A stretch of DNA of 64,000 nucleotides from Aquirufa nivalisilvae (lineage in GTDB: Bacteria; Bacteroidota; Bacteroidia; Cytophagales; Spirosomataceae), in assembly GCF_004307455.1 (NCBI RefSeq), contig NZ_SEWX01000005.1, forward strand, positions 1-64,000, written 5' to 3'. The notes beneath the pieces are model-generated. The model was not told the origin of the DNA. It searched no databases and saw only the letters and a program-made list of their open reading frames with translations. Both the position numbers and the translations under genes were made by a program. This document shows, piece by piece, positions 27,687-37,213 of the stretch. Every line of letters starts with the position of its first letter. Position 1 is the first letter of the stretch.

Positions 27687-28877
27687 TTATGCTTCTAATG
27701 CTGCTACACCAGGTAAAACTTTACCTTCCATGTATTCTAGTAAAGCACCACCACCGGTAGATACATAACTTACACGGTCGCCATATCCTGCATTATTAAT
27801 GGCAGCAGCAGAATCTCCTCCTCCAATTAATGAAAATGCACCATTTTCTTCTGTCGCTTTAACTACGGCATCTGCAATGGCATTGGTTCCTTTAGCAAAG
27901 TTAGGGAATTCAAATACTCCCATAGGTCCATTCCAAAGGATTGTTTTTGATTCAGAAACAACTTTTTGGAATAATTCAATGGTCTTAGGACCGATATCTA
28001 ATCCTTCCCAACCATCTGGAATTTCGCCTCTATTCACCGTCTGTCTGTTGGCTGAATTACTAAAATCATCCGCCACTACATTATCAACCGGCATGTATAA
28101 ATTAACTCCTTTTGCCTTTGCTTTTTCTAACAAACTTTTTGCTAAATCTACTTTATCTGGCTCTGAGATCGATTTGCCAATTTTTCCACCTTCCGCTAAA
28201 GAAAAGGTATAGGTCATGCCACCACCGATGATCAAGTTGTCCACCTTATCTAATAATTGCTCGATAATCAAGATTTTATCAGAGATTTTAGAACCTCCCA
28301 TGATAGCCGTAAACGGTCTATCAGCAAATTCTAATATTTTTTTAGCGTTATCAATTTCTGCTTGCATGACATAACCACTTACTCGATCTTGCAAGAATTT
28401 ACCCATCACAGCGGTAGAAGCATGTGCACGGTGAGCAGTTCCAAAGGCATCATTTACCCACACATTACCAAGACTGGCTAATTTTTTCGCAAATTCCTCA
28501 TCACCTTTTTCTTCCTCTTTGTAAAAACGAAGATTTTCCAATAATAGAATTTCACCAGCTTGTAATTCACTAGCTAATTGAGCCGCTTCCTCACCGATAC
28601 AATCTGGAGCAAATTTTACTTTGATACCAAAAACGATAGAAAGGGGAGTCACTAAGTGTTTCAATGAGTACTTTTCTGTAGGACCATCTTTGGGTCTGCC
28701 TAAATGAGACATCAGAATAACCGAACCTCCATCTTTCAGAATTTTCTGAATAGTAGGGATCGTGGCTTTTATACGCGTATCGTCAGTGATTTCGTACCTT
28801 TCGTTTAAAGGGACATTAAAATCAACACGAACTAAGGCTTTTTTACCAGCAAAATTGAAATTGGCGACTGTTTGCAT
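27687..28877 (-). CDS. pgk: phosphoglycerate kinase
   Basis: Transfers phosphate from 1,3-bisphosphoglycerate to ADP in glycolysis. The 396-residue protein has the N-terminal signature [31 protein letters not shown], the hinge MGGSKISDK region, [18 protein letters not shown], and the nucleotide-binding [10 protein letters not shown] and [14 protein letters not shown] at the C-terminus. The length is typical. A -7 box (TATATTTG, 28930-28937 minus) suggests its own promoter with a leader of about 49 bases. Confidence 0.98.
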   Translation of the reverse strand: MQTVANFNFAGKKALVRVDFNVPLNERYEITDDTRIKATIPTIQKILKDGGSVILMSHLGRPKDGPTEKYSLKHLVTPLSIVFGIKVKFAPDCIGEEAAQLASELQAGEILLLENLRFYKEEEKGDEEFAKKLASLGNVWVNDAFGTAHRAHASTAVMGKFLQDRVSGYVMQAEIDNAKKILEFADRPFTAIMGGSKISDKILIIEQLLDKVDNLIIGGGMTYTFSLAEGGKIGKSISEPDKVDLAKSLLEKAKAKGVNLYMPVDNVVADDFSNSANRQTVNRGEIPDGWEGLDIGPKTIELFQKVVSESKTILWNGPMGVFEFPNFAKGTNAIADAVVKATEENGAFSLIGGGDSAAAINNAGYGDRVSYVSTGGGALLEYMEGKVLPGVAALEA

Positions 28878-28929
28878 ACTATTTTTGTTTCAAATTGTAA
28901 GTGGATACGTATGCCTCAGATAAGGCAGG

Positions 28930-28937
28930 CAAATATA
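28930..28937 (-). promoter_or_regulatory. candidate -7 element of the pgk promoter
   Basis: TATATTTG on the minus strand matches TAnnTTTG exactly. The upstream element, 20 bases away, is TTC rather than TTG. Confidence 0.4.
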
Positions 28938-29039
28938 CCCAAGTTTTATTAATTGTTGAAAAAATCTAATTTTCTGTTGAAAATCTCGAAATTATTCACC
29001 GAATAGTGCAATTTTTATCCTTTGAACGCTTCTACCTAT

Positions 29040-30716
29040 ATGGATAATAGTCCGAATCTCAATTTATCGCCTACCTATTATTGGGATTATTTTCAATATG
29101 TATTACGCTATGTTACAAATCATTACAGCCAATTATTGGATGAGCAAGAGCAAACTTTTATACGTGATTTTGAAACATCCTCCTTTTCGGCTCAATGTTT
29201 GTATTTACGTCTTGCTTCAAGAAAAACAATTTGGTTTCAAGAAAACTCACTTCAATACCCAGAGATTTCTTCTTTGGAAGAGGCAAAGACCGAGTTGTTT
29301 CATATGAATTTATTGGAAAGAATTAGTCAGACAGAGGGCCAGTCCATATATGCCTGTTTGAATAATTTGAATAAGGCCATCTGTTTCGACTTAATTCAAG
29401 TGTCGGGAGAAAAAAGTCCCATAGCTAAATCGGTTTCTAAGCCTGCATTGCTTCAGTATATCGTTGAAAACCTGAGTGAACAAGAATTGTTAATGCGCTT
29501 GGAGATGCTTCAAATTGGCTTAATTCGGCCTTTGCAGACCACCTATTTTCATTTTATCCAGTTTTTATTTTTTGGTAGTCGAAATCATGATTTAACGGAT
29601 TTTGTGGTTCGTGATTTAGGACATCGACAATTCATTGATATCGATGAAGCGGATTTAGTACCCTATTTTTCTACTCGGGAAGAAGCTATTCAGAAATGGC
29701 GCATCAGCATTTGGCGAGAATGGTTTTTTGAGAAGTCGAAAGAGGAAAATGCAGTAGATGAAGTTATGGCTAGTTGGCAAATGAATATGTGGCCCCTAGC
29801 TCCGGAATTGTTGGAGTTATGCATTGGAAGTTTTGAGAGAACTTTATTTCATGTGGCGCGCTGGTTGGAACGACAAGGTGAATTGGAAATGGCGCTATCC
29901 TTGTATGAAGAGAGTTTGGCGGGTGCTTCATTGGAACGAAGAGTCCGACTATTGGTTAAGTTGAAGCGAATCGATGAGGCCAATATGTGGGCTAGAACAG
30001 GTCTGGAATTGATTACCAATCCCAAGGAAAGGCATTTTTTTGAAGATTATCTTTGGAAGCAAGCATCGAAAAAGCAAGTTAAACAAGTGACGGCCAGTTT
30101 AAAGGAAGCGGAGAAATTGGCTATTTCCAAGGACTGGAAAGAGCAGGTGGAAGAGGGGGTCGTGGATTATTTTAGAAATCAGGGCTATTATGCTGCTTTT
30201 ACGGAGAATCGTGTTTGGAAAAATATGATGGGACTTTGGTTTTGGGATTTAATATTTCATCAAACTAAAACGGGTTTTCATCATCCTTTTCAATATGCAC
30301 CAAGTCATTATGCCCGTGAGAATTTTGCATTGGATTTACAGGATGAATTCAAAAACTTATTAGTTCTATTGGAAGATGTGACTAGTTGGTTAGCCTTGTT
30401 GCAACAGAATGCAGCGCGAAATCAAGGGAAAATGAATCCTTTGGTCGATTGGCAAAATCTGGACTTTGATTTAATTCAGCGCCTAGTTCAAGTGATACCT
30501 CCTGCTGCTTTAACGGAAGTGGTGACATATATGTGGCAAAATTTGGCTACACATTCCAAGGGTTTTCCCGACTTATTTATTCAAAAAGGGGACGAATATG
30601 CCTTTGTAGAGGTGAAATCGCCTAACGATCATTTATCTGCTATTCAGTTTTTTTGGCATGATTTTTTTAGAAAGCAAAATATCTCCATCAGGTTAATTCG
30701 AGTAGAATGGATTTAA
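29040..30716 (+). CDS. FAN1-like VRR-NUC domain nuclease
   Basis: A 558-residue relative of the DNA interstrand-crosslink nuclease FAN1. The N-terminal third has the FAN1-type motif CLYLRLASRKTIWFQ (near residues 60-75). The middle is helical and TPR-like (about 270-370). The last 60 residues are a VRR-NUC catalytic domain: GFPDLFIQKGDEYAFVEVKS with the PD...EVK metal-binding triad, then HLSAIQFFWHDFF. Bacterial FAN1 homologues act as structure-specific endonucleases. The ATG at 29040 is chosen over an in-frame TTG at 29022. It is divergent from pgk and stands alone. Confidence 0.9.
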   Translation: MDNSPNLNLSPTYYWDYFQYVLRYVTNHYSQLLDEQEQTFIRDFETSSFSAQCLYLRLASRKTIWFQENSLQYPEISSLEEAKTELFHMNLLERISQTEGQSIYACLNNLNKAICFDLIQVSGEKSPIAKSVSKPALLQYIVENLSEQELLMRLEMLQIGLIRPLQTTYFHFIQFLFFGSRNHDLTDFVVRDLGHRQFIDIDEADLVPYFSTREEAIQKWRISIWREWFFEKSKEENAVDEVMASWQMNMWPLAPELLELCIGSFERTLFHVARWLERQGELEMALSLYEESLAGASLERRVRLLVKLKRIDEANMWARTGLELITNPKERHFFEDYLWKQASKKQVKQVTASLKEAEKLAISKDWKEQVEEGVVDYFRNQGYYAAFTENRVWKNMMGLWFWDLIFHQTKTGFHHPFQYAPSHYARENFALDLQDEFKNLLVLLEDVTSWLALLQQNAARNQGKMNPLVDWQNLDFDLIQRLVQVIPPAALTEVVTYMWQNLATHSKGFPDLFIQKGDEYAFVEVKSPNDHLSAIQFFWHDFFRKQNISIRLIRVEWI

Positions 30717-30803
30717 TGATTTGATTATCAAAATTTTCAGTTTTAGTTCCATTTGTTTCAAAAAAATACTTAAGTGTTTATTTCAAAAATATTTGTTAAA
30801 TGC

Positions 30804-30834
30804 TTGACATCGTTTTGAAAATATTCTACATTTC
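30804..30834 (+). promoter_or_regulatory. promoter of hpf
   Basis: TTG (30804-30806), a 20-base spacer, then TACATTTC (30827-30834). The start point would be near 30838, giving a leader of about 75 bases before the hpf ATG. Confidence 0.6.
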
Positions 30835-30913
30835 CGATGAATCTAGAACGTTCTTTATGTTGTAGGCTTTGTCGGATTCCCAAAGCATTATTTCACCTTT
30901 AAATTTCAAGCTT

Positions 30914-31249
30914 ATGAAAGTGCAAGTTCATGCCATCCACTTTACAGCGGATCGTAAATTAGTCGAGAGTATCCAAGCTAAGTTGAACAAATTAGAAACC
31001 TTTTATGATCGAATAACCAGCGGAGAGGTATTTCTTAAAATAGAACAAGGGGAGGGGAAAGTAAAAGAAAAGTTACTTGAAATTAAAATATCTGTACCTG
31101 GAGCCATTTTGTTTGTCAAAGAGAAAGCCAGGTCTTTCGAAGAAGCCTTAGATTTGGCATTAAATGCCATCGCAGAACAGATTAAGCGCTTTAAGGCTAA
31201 AATAACCCAAGTGAAAGTAGCCAAAACGGCTTTGGATATATCAGAATAG
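30914..31249 (+). CDS. hpf: ribosome hibernation promoting factor, short form
   Basis: Binds the decoding and tRNA sites of the 30S subunit in stationary phase. The 111-residue protein covers the conserved beta-alpha-beta-beta-beta-alpha fold: MKVQVHAIHFTADRKLVESI, LNKLETFYDRI, ISVPGAILFVKEKARSFEEALDLALNAI and a basic end. No C-terminal dimerisation domain is present, so this is the short HPF/YfiA type. The ATG at 30914 fits the family start; an in-frame start 45 bases upstream lies in the leader. A bidirectional terminator follows. Confidence 0.93.
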   Translation: MKVQVHAIHFTADRKLVESIQAKLNKLETFYDRITSGEVFLKIEQGEGKVKEKLLEIKISVPGAILFVKEKARSFEEALDLALNAIAEQIKRFKAKITQVKVAKTALDISE

Positions 31250-31263
31250 TCTGAATATGAAAA

Positions 31264-31295
31264 TGAAAAAGGGGACAATTTGTCCCCTTTTTTTA
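31264..31295 (+). terminator. bidirectional terminator between convergent hpf and metK
   Basis: AAAAAGGGGACA ATT TGTCCCCTTTTT (within 31266-31294) is a perfect stem with A-tract on one side and T-tract on the other, so it can end transcription of hpf (plus) and metK (minus). Confidence 0.85.
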
Positions 31296-31312
31296 TGCTC
31301 TAAAATGGTTTA

Positions 31313-32569
31313 TTAGATTTGAAAAGCAGCTTTTACCGCATCTACATAATCTAATTTTTCCCAAGTAAATAATTCTACTTCTTGACTGATTTTTTGTCCA
31401 TTAGGTCCAACGAAAGTCTTGTTAACTACTTCGTTTTTACGTCCCATGTGGCCATAAGCAGCTGTTTCTGAGTACATTGGGTTTCTTAATTTCAAACGTT
31501 GTTCGATGAAATAAGGACGCATGTCAAAAATCTCTTCTACTTTTCTTGCAATTTCGCCATCTGTCATGTTCACTTTAGCTGTTCCATAGGTGTCGATGAA
31601 TAAACCGCATGGTTTAGCCACACCAATGGCATAAGAAACTTGAACTAAAACCTGATCACATAAACCAGCAGCAACTAAGTTTTTAGCAATATGACGCGTA
31701 GCATAAGCAGCAGAACGGTCAACTTTGGAAGGATCTTTTCCTGAAAAAGCACCACCACCGTGAGCACCTTTTCCACCATATGTATCTACAATAATTTTAC
31801 GGCCAGTAAGACCTGTATCTCCGTGAGGACCACCAATCACAAATTTACCAGTAGGATTAATGTGATAGGTAATGGCATCATTGAATAAAGCCTGCAATTC
31901 CGGTTTCAAGTTGGCTTTTACACGTGGAATAACGATTTCAACGATATCTTTCTTGATTTTAGCTAACATTTCTGGTTCAGCAGCAAAATCATCGTGTTGA
32001 GTTGAAACTACAATAGTATCGATACGTTGAGGTACGTGATCATCTGAATATTCAATTGTTACTTGAGATTTAGCATCTGGACGCAAATAGCCAATTAAAT
32101 TTGGCTCATTGTTGCGAATATAAGACAATTCTTGAAGAATTTTATGGGCTAAATCCAATGCCAAAGGCATGTAATTATCTGTTTCTTTGGTAGCAAAACC
32201 AAACATCATTCCTTGGTCACCGGCACCTTGCTCTTCTGGCTTAGCACGCTCTACCCCTTGATTGATGTCAGCCGATTGTTCATGGATAGCAGATAAGATA
32301 CCACATGAATTGGCTTCAAACATGTATTCTGATTTAGTATATCCAATTTTACGAATAACTTCACGTGTAATCGCTTGAACATCCAAATAGGTATTTGTTT
32401 TCACCTCACCAGCTAAAATCACCTGACCTGTAGTTACTAGTGTTTCACATGCCACTTTAGATGTTGGATCGAAAGCCATGAAGTGATCAATAAGTGCATC
32501 TGAGATTTGATCGGCCACCTTGTCTGGATGTCCTTCAGATACCGATTCAGACGTGAATAAGTATGCCAT
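31313..32569 (-). CDS. metK: S-adenosylmethionine synthetase
   Basis: Makes SAM from methionine and ATP. The 418-residue protein starts [22 protein letters not shown]. The signature [12 protein letters not shown] is near residue 118, the P-loop-like [18 protein letters not shown] block follows, then [10 protein letters not shown]. The length is typical. It has an excellent promoter (32608-32638) with a leader of about 35 bases; no SAM riboswitch is visible in it. The product feeds lipA, queA and the methyltransferases elsewhere in the window. Confidence 0.98.
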   Translation of the reverse strand: MAYLFTSESVSEGHPDKVADQISDALIDHFMAFDPTSKVACETLVTTGQVILAGEVKTNTYLDVQAITREVIRKIGYTKSEYMFEANSCGILSAIHEQSADINQGVERAKPEEQGAGDQGMMFGFATKETDNYMPLALDLAHKILQELSYIRNNEPNLIGYLRPDAKSQVTIEYSDDHVPQRIDTIVVSTQHDDFAAEPEMLAKIKKDIVEIVIPRVKANLKPELQALFNDAITYHINPTGKFVIGGPHGDTGLTGRKIIVDTYGGKGAHGGGAFSGKDPSKVDRSAAYATRHIAKNLVAAGLCDQVLVQVSYAIGVAKPCGLFIDTYGTAKVNMTDGEIARKVEEIFDMRPYFIEQRLKLRNPMYSETAAYGHMGRKNEVVNKTFVGPNGQKISQEVELFTWEKLDYVDAVKAAFQI

Positions 32570-32607
32570 TGGCGAAACAGTTTATATGTTTGATGTTATA
32601 ATTCTGA

Positions 32608-32638
32608 CAAAAATACCATTTATCTTGCGAAGCTACAA
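32608..32638 (-). promoter_or_regulatory. promoter of metK
   Basis: On the minus strand TTG (32636-32638), a 20-base spacer, then TATTTTTG (32608-32615), an exact consensus pair. It lies in the 92-base gap after crtY. Confidence 0.75.
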
Positions 32639-32661
32639 GTGCTAGATGAGCTTTTGGATAC

Positions 32662-33843
32662 TTATTTAGAGCTACTTATTAAATGGTACACAGCCTTAAT
32701 AAAAGGAAGGGGTGGGACGCTCGCCATCAAGCTGAGGTCCTCCCAAAAATTGGTTTTCTCATCTAAAAAGCGCAGCATTTTATGGCCTTTATTTTTTTGA
32801 AATAAGGCCTCAAAAACGTCACTTCCAGCCACAGATTGTTCTAAAAGTACTTGTAAAAAGACTTTATCTAACCAGATCTTGAATCGATTAGTTGGTAAGA
32901 CTAGATGATTAGTTTGGTCTTTTTCCAGCTCTTTAACAAGTGCTTGATTGATGCGTTGGGTACGTAAAAAACTATATCCTGTAGATGCCTTAACAAAGCC
33001 ACCTGAGGTGCCAATGCGCAGAATATTTTCAGCTATTTTTTGCTTTTGCCTTGAATCCAAACACATTGGAATAATCCCTTTTTCTTCTTCCTTAATTTGG
33101 TAGTCTTCCTCACCTAAATTATAATAGGCATGTAAATAGGATTTAATTTTATCTTGATAAAAATTAGGCTCTCTAACTTGCGCGGAAAAGAATGTATATT
33201 CAAATAATGCTTTGGTAGAAGAAGTGGGTAGGATGTACATAAACTCACATTCTTTACCCTGCGCCACTCTGAAATCAAATAAGTGGACAGCATCCGATTT
33301 AAATATGGGGAAATGACACTCGATTTCCCAGCCTAGAAAATGCTGTTTGAGATGCTGAGGATTGTTAATTTCACAAGGATAAGGGGAATATGAGTCAAAT
33401 ACTTTATCACTAGCGATAAATTCTCCTGATGTACTGAGCACTCGTGCTCCCTTATTTTCAGGAATGATATCTAAAACTTCTGCTTGTAAAAATTCGATGT
33501 TGGGAAATAGACTTAGCTGCTTTTTGATAAAGGAATACCAATCGATGCTTCGAATTTTATGGTATTGAAAAGGAGCAATGTCTAAAGCTATACTTTTCCC
33601 ATTCGGACCATGAAACCATAAATTTTTCCAACTTTTTTGAGCCAAAGCATCAAACTCCTCTGGTTTATCTGACCAATAGCACCAAGTTTTATCATTTTCT
33701 GATTTACTAGATGGGTCTATGATTAGCATGGGTTCCTTTGCAAGGGAACTTTTACTTAAGTAATAGACCAAAGACAGGGCAGACATTCCACCTCCAGCGA
33801 AAATATATCGATATGATTTACTGGAAAGTTGAGCAATACTCAT
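32662..33843 (-). CDS. crtY: lycopene beta-cyclase
   Basis: Cyclises the ends of lycopene to beta-carotene in carotenoid synthesis. The 393-residue flavoprotein has an N-terminal dinucleotide-binding motif (YIFAGGGMSALSLVYYL, near residues 13-29), the family block NDKTWCYW near 50, and the GTSGGFVKASTGYSFLRTQ region near 280. Other carotenoid genes are not in the window, so the pathway is presumably completed elsewhere. It runs 6 bases downstream of lipA and may be co-transcribed with it. Confidence 0.92.
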   Translation of the reverse strand: MSIAQLSSKSYRYIFAGGGMSALSLVYYLSKSSLAKEPMLIIDPSSKSENDKTWCYWSDKPEEFDALAQKSWKNLWFHGPNGKSIALDIAPFQYHKIRSIDWYSFIKKQLSLFPNIEFLQAEVLDIIPENKGARVLSTSGEFIASDKVFDSYSPYPCEINNPQHLKQHFLGWEIECHFPIFKSDAVHLFDFRVAQGKECEFMYILPTSSTKALFEYTFFSAQVREPNFYQDKIKSYLHAYYNLGEEDYQIKEEEKGIIPMCLDSRQKQKIAENILRIGTSGGFVKASTGYSFLRTQRINQALVKELEKDQTNHLVLPTNRFKIWLDKVFLQVLLEQSVAGSDVFEALFQKNKGHKMLRFLDEKTNFWEDLSLMASVPPLPFIKAVYHLISSSK

Positions 33844-33849
33844 GTGGCA

Positions 33850-34719
33850 TTAAATATGGCGTTCTGCGTGATAACTAGAACGAACCAAAGCCCCAGATTC
33901 TACATAAGCTAGACCTCTTTTTAAACCTTCCTCTTTATACATGGCGAATGTATCAGGATGAATCCATTCAATCACTTCATGGTGCATTTTGGTGGGCTGT
34001 AAATATTGACCTAGGGTTAACACATCCAATCCATGAGCGACTAAATCATCCATTGCCTTGAATACCTCATCTTGTTTTTCTCCTAAACCTAACATGATGC
34101 CAGATTTCGTTCTTTTGCCAAAGTCTTTAGTACGCTGGATTTGCTCTAAACTGCGCTCATATTTAGCTTGTGGACGTACATAGCGGTACAAGCTCGCGAC
34201 GGTTTCCATGTTGTGAGAAACAACTTCTTGACCAGCTTCTATCATGCGAATTAAGGCATCCCAATTACCTTTGGTATCTGGAATTAATGTTTCAATGGTC
34301 GTTTGTGGTGTACTTTCTTTAACAGCGCGTACTGTTTGGTACCAAATTTCAGCTCCTTTATCCTTCAGCTCATCTCGATTAACGGAAGTAATGACTGCAT
34401 GCTTTACTTTCATTAAGCGAATGGCCTCTGCTACTCGTCTTGGTTCATCCTCATCATATTCTGGCGGTCTACCTGTAGCAACTGCACAGAAAGTACAAGA
34501 ACGGGTACATACATTTCCTAAAATCATGAATGTTGCTGTACCTTCTCCCCAGCACTCTCCCATATTGGGGCAGTTACCTGATTGACAAATAGTATGTAAT
34601 TTATATTCATCCACAATCTTTCTAACATTCGTGTATTTCTCACCAATGGGTAGTTTAACACGAAGCCAATCCGGTTTACGTGTATTAGCTGTGGGATTTA
34701 TTTGAGGTAATTCAATCAT
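33850..34719 (-). CDS. lipA: lipoyl synthase
   Basis: Radical SAM enzyme that inserts two sulfurs into protein-bound octanoate. Both iron-sulfur clusters are visible: the auxiliary cluster cysteines C45, C50 and C56 ([12 protein letters not shown]) and the radical SAM cluster C71, C75 and C78 (CTRSCTFC). The C-terminal serine of the family is found in VRSSYHA. The length (289 aa) is normal. It sits 6 bases from the preceding outer-membrane gene and 6 bases from crtY, so a four-gene minus-strand unit (ytxJ, OM protein, lipA, crtY) is likely. Confidence 0.97.
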   Translation of the reverse strand: MIELPQINPTANTRKPDWLRVKLPIGEKYTNVRKIVDEYKLHTICQSGNCPNMGECWGEGTATFMILGNVCTRSCTFCAVATGRPPEYDEDEPRRVAEAIRLMKVKHAVITSVNRDELKDKGAEIWYQTVRAVKESTPQTTIETLIPDTKGNWDALIRMIEAGQEVVSHNMETVASLYRYVRPQAKYERSLEQIQRTKDFGKRTKSGIMLGLGEKQDEVFKAMDDLVAHGLDVLTLGQYLQPTKMHHEVIEWIHPDTFAMYKEEGLKRGLAYVESGALVRSSYHAERHI

Positions 34720-34725
34720 CTTATA

Positions 34726-35562
34726 TCAATATGTTCTTCCAAAGAAGAAAGTTAAATAACCAGTTGTATAAACTGATCTTGGACTGGTTTGGTTAAGGAT
34801 TTCAACGGGATTTTGGAATACATCCACAATAAAGCCAACTTCCAAACTCAAATAATTACGCTTAATGGTATTGAGTTCAATATCAAAACCAGATTTTAAA
34901 TGCCAACCGGGCACCATTTTAGAATTACTACTTCCGGCAAAATAACCCCCTTCTCCGACTATCACCGATCTACCTGTCGGGGAATTAGCCATTGTTTCTG
35001 TATATGGAATGGATTTAATGATGGTTCTACCTGTATTGGGGTCTAAATAAGAAACATCCACATAATAGGGGATTTTGATTCCTAAACTAGGACCTGTTGC
35101 CAAGATTCCTTTTAAAGCCGCACCGCCTTCGCTCGATTTTTTAAACAACATCCACTGCATGCCAAACTCCGGTCTAACGATCAATAGATTATTTATTTTC
35201 CCTTCAATATAGCTTCTTCCATTGTAGGAAAAAGGAGAAGTGAATTCACGGTAATCCTTTAAATTGACAATGTCTAGGCCAATGATTGGTTGCCGACTTG
35301 GGTTTTTATTCCAAGATTTTCGCAAATTAAATCCTCCAAAAATTCCCGAATTGGTAGTTGTGGTTAATCCTATTGCCCAAGTTCCTCGTTCAACGAAAGA
35401 ACTGGTACCTGTGTTGGAATTAGGCGTCTTAGCAGAATTACTAGCTTTACTTGGTATTTGATTGGGGCTGGTGGTCGTGCTAGGACTACCACTTCGTTGA
35501 GCCCATATCAGAGAGGGCATTAGTAAAAGTGCCAATACATACTTAGGTAAAGCCTGCTTCAT
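34726..35562 (-). CDS. outer membrane beta-barrel protein, unknown function
   Basis: A 278-residue secreted protein. The signal peptide is MKQALPKYVLALLLMPSLIWAQ; a Ser/Thr/Asn/Pro-rich linker (about 23-52) follows. The rest alternates aromatic and polar residues, as in small beta-barrels (GTWAIGLTTTTNSGIFGGFNLRKSW..., ending VYTTGYLTFFFGRTY with a terminal aromatic). No family-specific motif is recognised. It lies between ytxJ and lipA with gaps of 1 and 6 bases, so it belongs to their transcript. Confidence 0.75.
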   Translation of the reverse strand: MKQALPKYVLALLLMPSLIWAQRSGSPSTTTSPNQIPSKASNSAKTPNSNTGTSSFVERGTWAIGLTTTTNSGIFGGFNLRKSWNKNPSRQPIIGLDIVNLKDYREFTSPFSYNGRSYIEGKINNLLIVRPEFGMQWMLFKKSSEGGAALKGILATGPSLGIKIPYYVDVSYLDPNTGRTIIKSIPYTETMANSPTGRSVIVGEGGYFAGSSNSKMVPGWHLKSGFDIELNTIKRNYLSLEVGFIVDVFQNPVEILNQTSPRSVYTTGYLTFFFGRTY

Positions 35563-35563
35563 G

Positions 35564-35896
35564 TTAACGGCTAGTATATGGTTTCAAATCCTCATTGGAT
35601 ATGTCCCAATGAGAGGCATGGTATGTACATTTACCTCCATCAATCACTAAAACTTGGGGAGATTGATGTTCCACTTGAAATGTTTCAGCAATTTGATTAG
35701 AAATAGGGCGAAAAGCAATTAAATCTAATAAATATGCCGGGGTAACATCTTGATCCCAGGCCCTCTCTAGTCTATTCAAAGAGGTGGCTGAGATGGAACA
35801 ACGGGTGCTATGTTTAAAAATAACGACAGGTTGTTTTTGAGAATCTTCTAAGATTTGATCAATTTGTTGAGTTTCGTTTAATGTATTCCAGTTCAT
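35564..35896 (-). CDS. ytxJ: YtxJ-like bacillithiol-system redox protein
   Basis: A 110-residue thioredoxin-fold protein. The block VVIFKHSTRCSISATSLNRLER (residues about 23-44) is the YtxJ signature with a single active cysteine (TRCSIS) instead of CxxC. The family is tied to bacillithiol in Firmicutes and is common in Bacteroidota, many of which make bacillithiol; a monothiol bacilliredoxin role is inferred. The ATG at 35896 is chosen because the family begins here; the longer frame runs across the divergent waaA start. No bacillithiol biosynthesis gene lies in the window. Confidence 0.85.
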   Translation of the reverse strand: MNWNTLNETQQIDQILEDSQKQPVVIFKHSTRCSISATSLNRLERAWDQDVTPAYLLDLIAFRPISNQIAETFQVEHQSPQVLVIDGGKCTYHASHWDISNEDLKPYTSR

Positions 35897-35962
35897 AAGA
35901 ATGATGCAGGTTTTCTGCATATTTCGTAATTTTAAAGATTCACCTTCAAATTTAAGAAAAAC

Positions 35963-37213
35963 TTGAGAGTTTGGCTGTATTCTTTTGCCTTGTTTTTGTA
36001 TCGTCAAACCCTAAGAGGCTTGTCAAAGTTCCATACCAAGGCTAATCTTTGGAATCAAGGGCAAAATGAAGTTTGGCAAGGTCTTGAAAATACGTTTGCC
36101 CATCAAAATAAACCTGTTGCTTGGTTTCATACGGCTTCTATGGGGGAGTTTGAACAAGGAAGACCCATTATTGAAGCATATAAGAAGCAATTTCCATCGC
36201 ATTTTATCTTAGTAACCTTTTTTTCGCCTTCTGGTTATGAAGTTCGAAAGAATTTTGCTGGGGTGGACTTTGTCTCTTATTTACCCTTAGATGGAGCTCT
36301 ATCAAGTGCCCGTTTTTTAGATTTGGTCAAACCTCAATTAGCCATTTTTGTTAAATATGAATTTTGGCATTTTTACCTAACTGGATTGGCAAAGCGACAG
36401 GTTCCTTTATTGTTAGTGTCTGCGATATTTCGACCCAAACAAATCTTTTTTGCTTGGTATGGAGGTTTTTATCGGAACTTATTAAGGCAGTTTACTCATT
36501 TGTTTGTCCAAGATGAAGCCTCGAAAGAGTTATTAGAAAGTATTGGGATAAAACAGGTGCAAGTAGCCGGGGATACTCGCTTTGATCGAGTTTATGCTCA
36601 GTCTAAACAGGTGAGCTCTTGGGATTTATTGGACCAGTTTTTAGATGGACAAGCCTTTGCTGTGTTAGGTTCTGTTTGGCAAGCCGACATGGACCGCATT
36701 ATTCCATTAATCAATAAACAATCTTTACCCATCAAATGGGTTATTGTTCCCCATGAAATACATGATGTGGAACTAGAAAAATGGAAGAAAAGCATTCAGT
36801 TATCCTCAGTTTATTCCCAAGGTGATTCCGCTGAGCCTTGGTCTAATCATCAAGTATTAATCGTCAATGAAGTGGGACGTTTATCTTCCATATATCAAGG
36901 AGCTGATTTTGCTTTTATTGGTGGTGCCTATGGTGCTGGATTACATAATACACTGGAAGCGGCCGTTTTTGGGCCTGTCATCGCTTTTGGAGATTTGAAC
37001 TATCTCAAATTTAGGGAAGCATGTGCTTTACTTGAAGAAGGAATTGCATCGACGGTTTCTAGTACAGAAGATTTAGAAAAATATTGGTTAGACTTGTGGG
37101 ATAATCCTAGTCAAAGAGCTCAGATTAAAGCAAAATCAGTAGCCTTTATTAACAAAAATAGGGGAGCAACGGATGCCATTATGCACGTATTAATATCCAA
37201 TCAACATGACTGA
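35963..37213 (+). CDS. waaA: 3-deoxy-D-manno-octulosonic acid transferase
   Basis: Adds Kdo to lipid A precursor at the inner membrane. The 416-residue GT-B enzyme begins with LYSFALFLYRQTLRG (membrane-anchoring helix); the catalytic block HTASMGEFEQGRP is near residues 56-68, then TFFSPSGYE, and the C-terminal GGAYGAGLHNTLEAAVFG sugar-nucleotide site. No ATG occurs between the upstream in-frame stop (35933-35935) and the conserved start, so a TTG at 35963 is the probable start codon. The last 8 bases overlap rsgA. Confidence 0.93.
   Translation: MRVWLYSFALFLYRQTLRGLSKFHTKANLWNQGQNEVWQGLENTFAHQNKPVAWFHTASMGEFEQGRPIIEAYKKQFPSHFILVTFFSPSGYEVRKNFAGVDFVSYLPLDGALSSARFLDLVKPQLAIFVKYEFWHFYLTGLAKRQVPLLLVSAIFRPKQIFFAWYGGFYRNLLRQFTHLFVQDEASKELLESIGIKQVQVAGDTRFDRVYAQSKQVSSWDLLDQFLDGQAFAVLGSVWQADMDRIIPLINKQSLPIKWVIVPHEIHDVELEKWKKSIQLSSVYSQGDSAEPWSNHQVLIVNEVGRLSSIYQGADFAFIGGAYGAGLHNTLEAAVFGPVIAFGDLNYLKFREACALLEEGIASTVSSTEDLEKYWLDLWDNPSQRAQIKAKSVAFINKNRGATDAIMHVLISNQHD

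Noticed and set aside
31249..32700. SAM riboswitch upstream of metK
   Set aside because: The leader is only about 35 bases and has no conserved riboswitch core.
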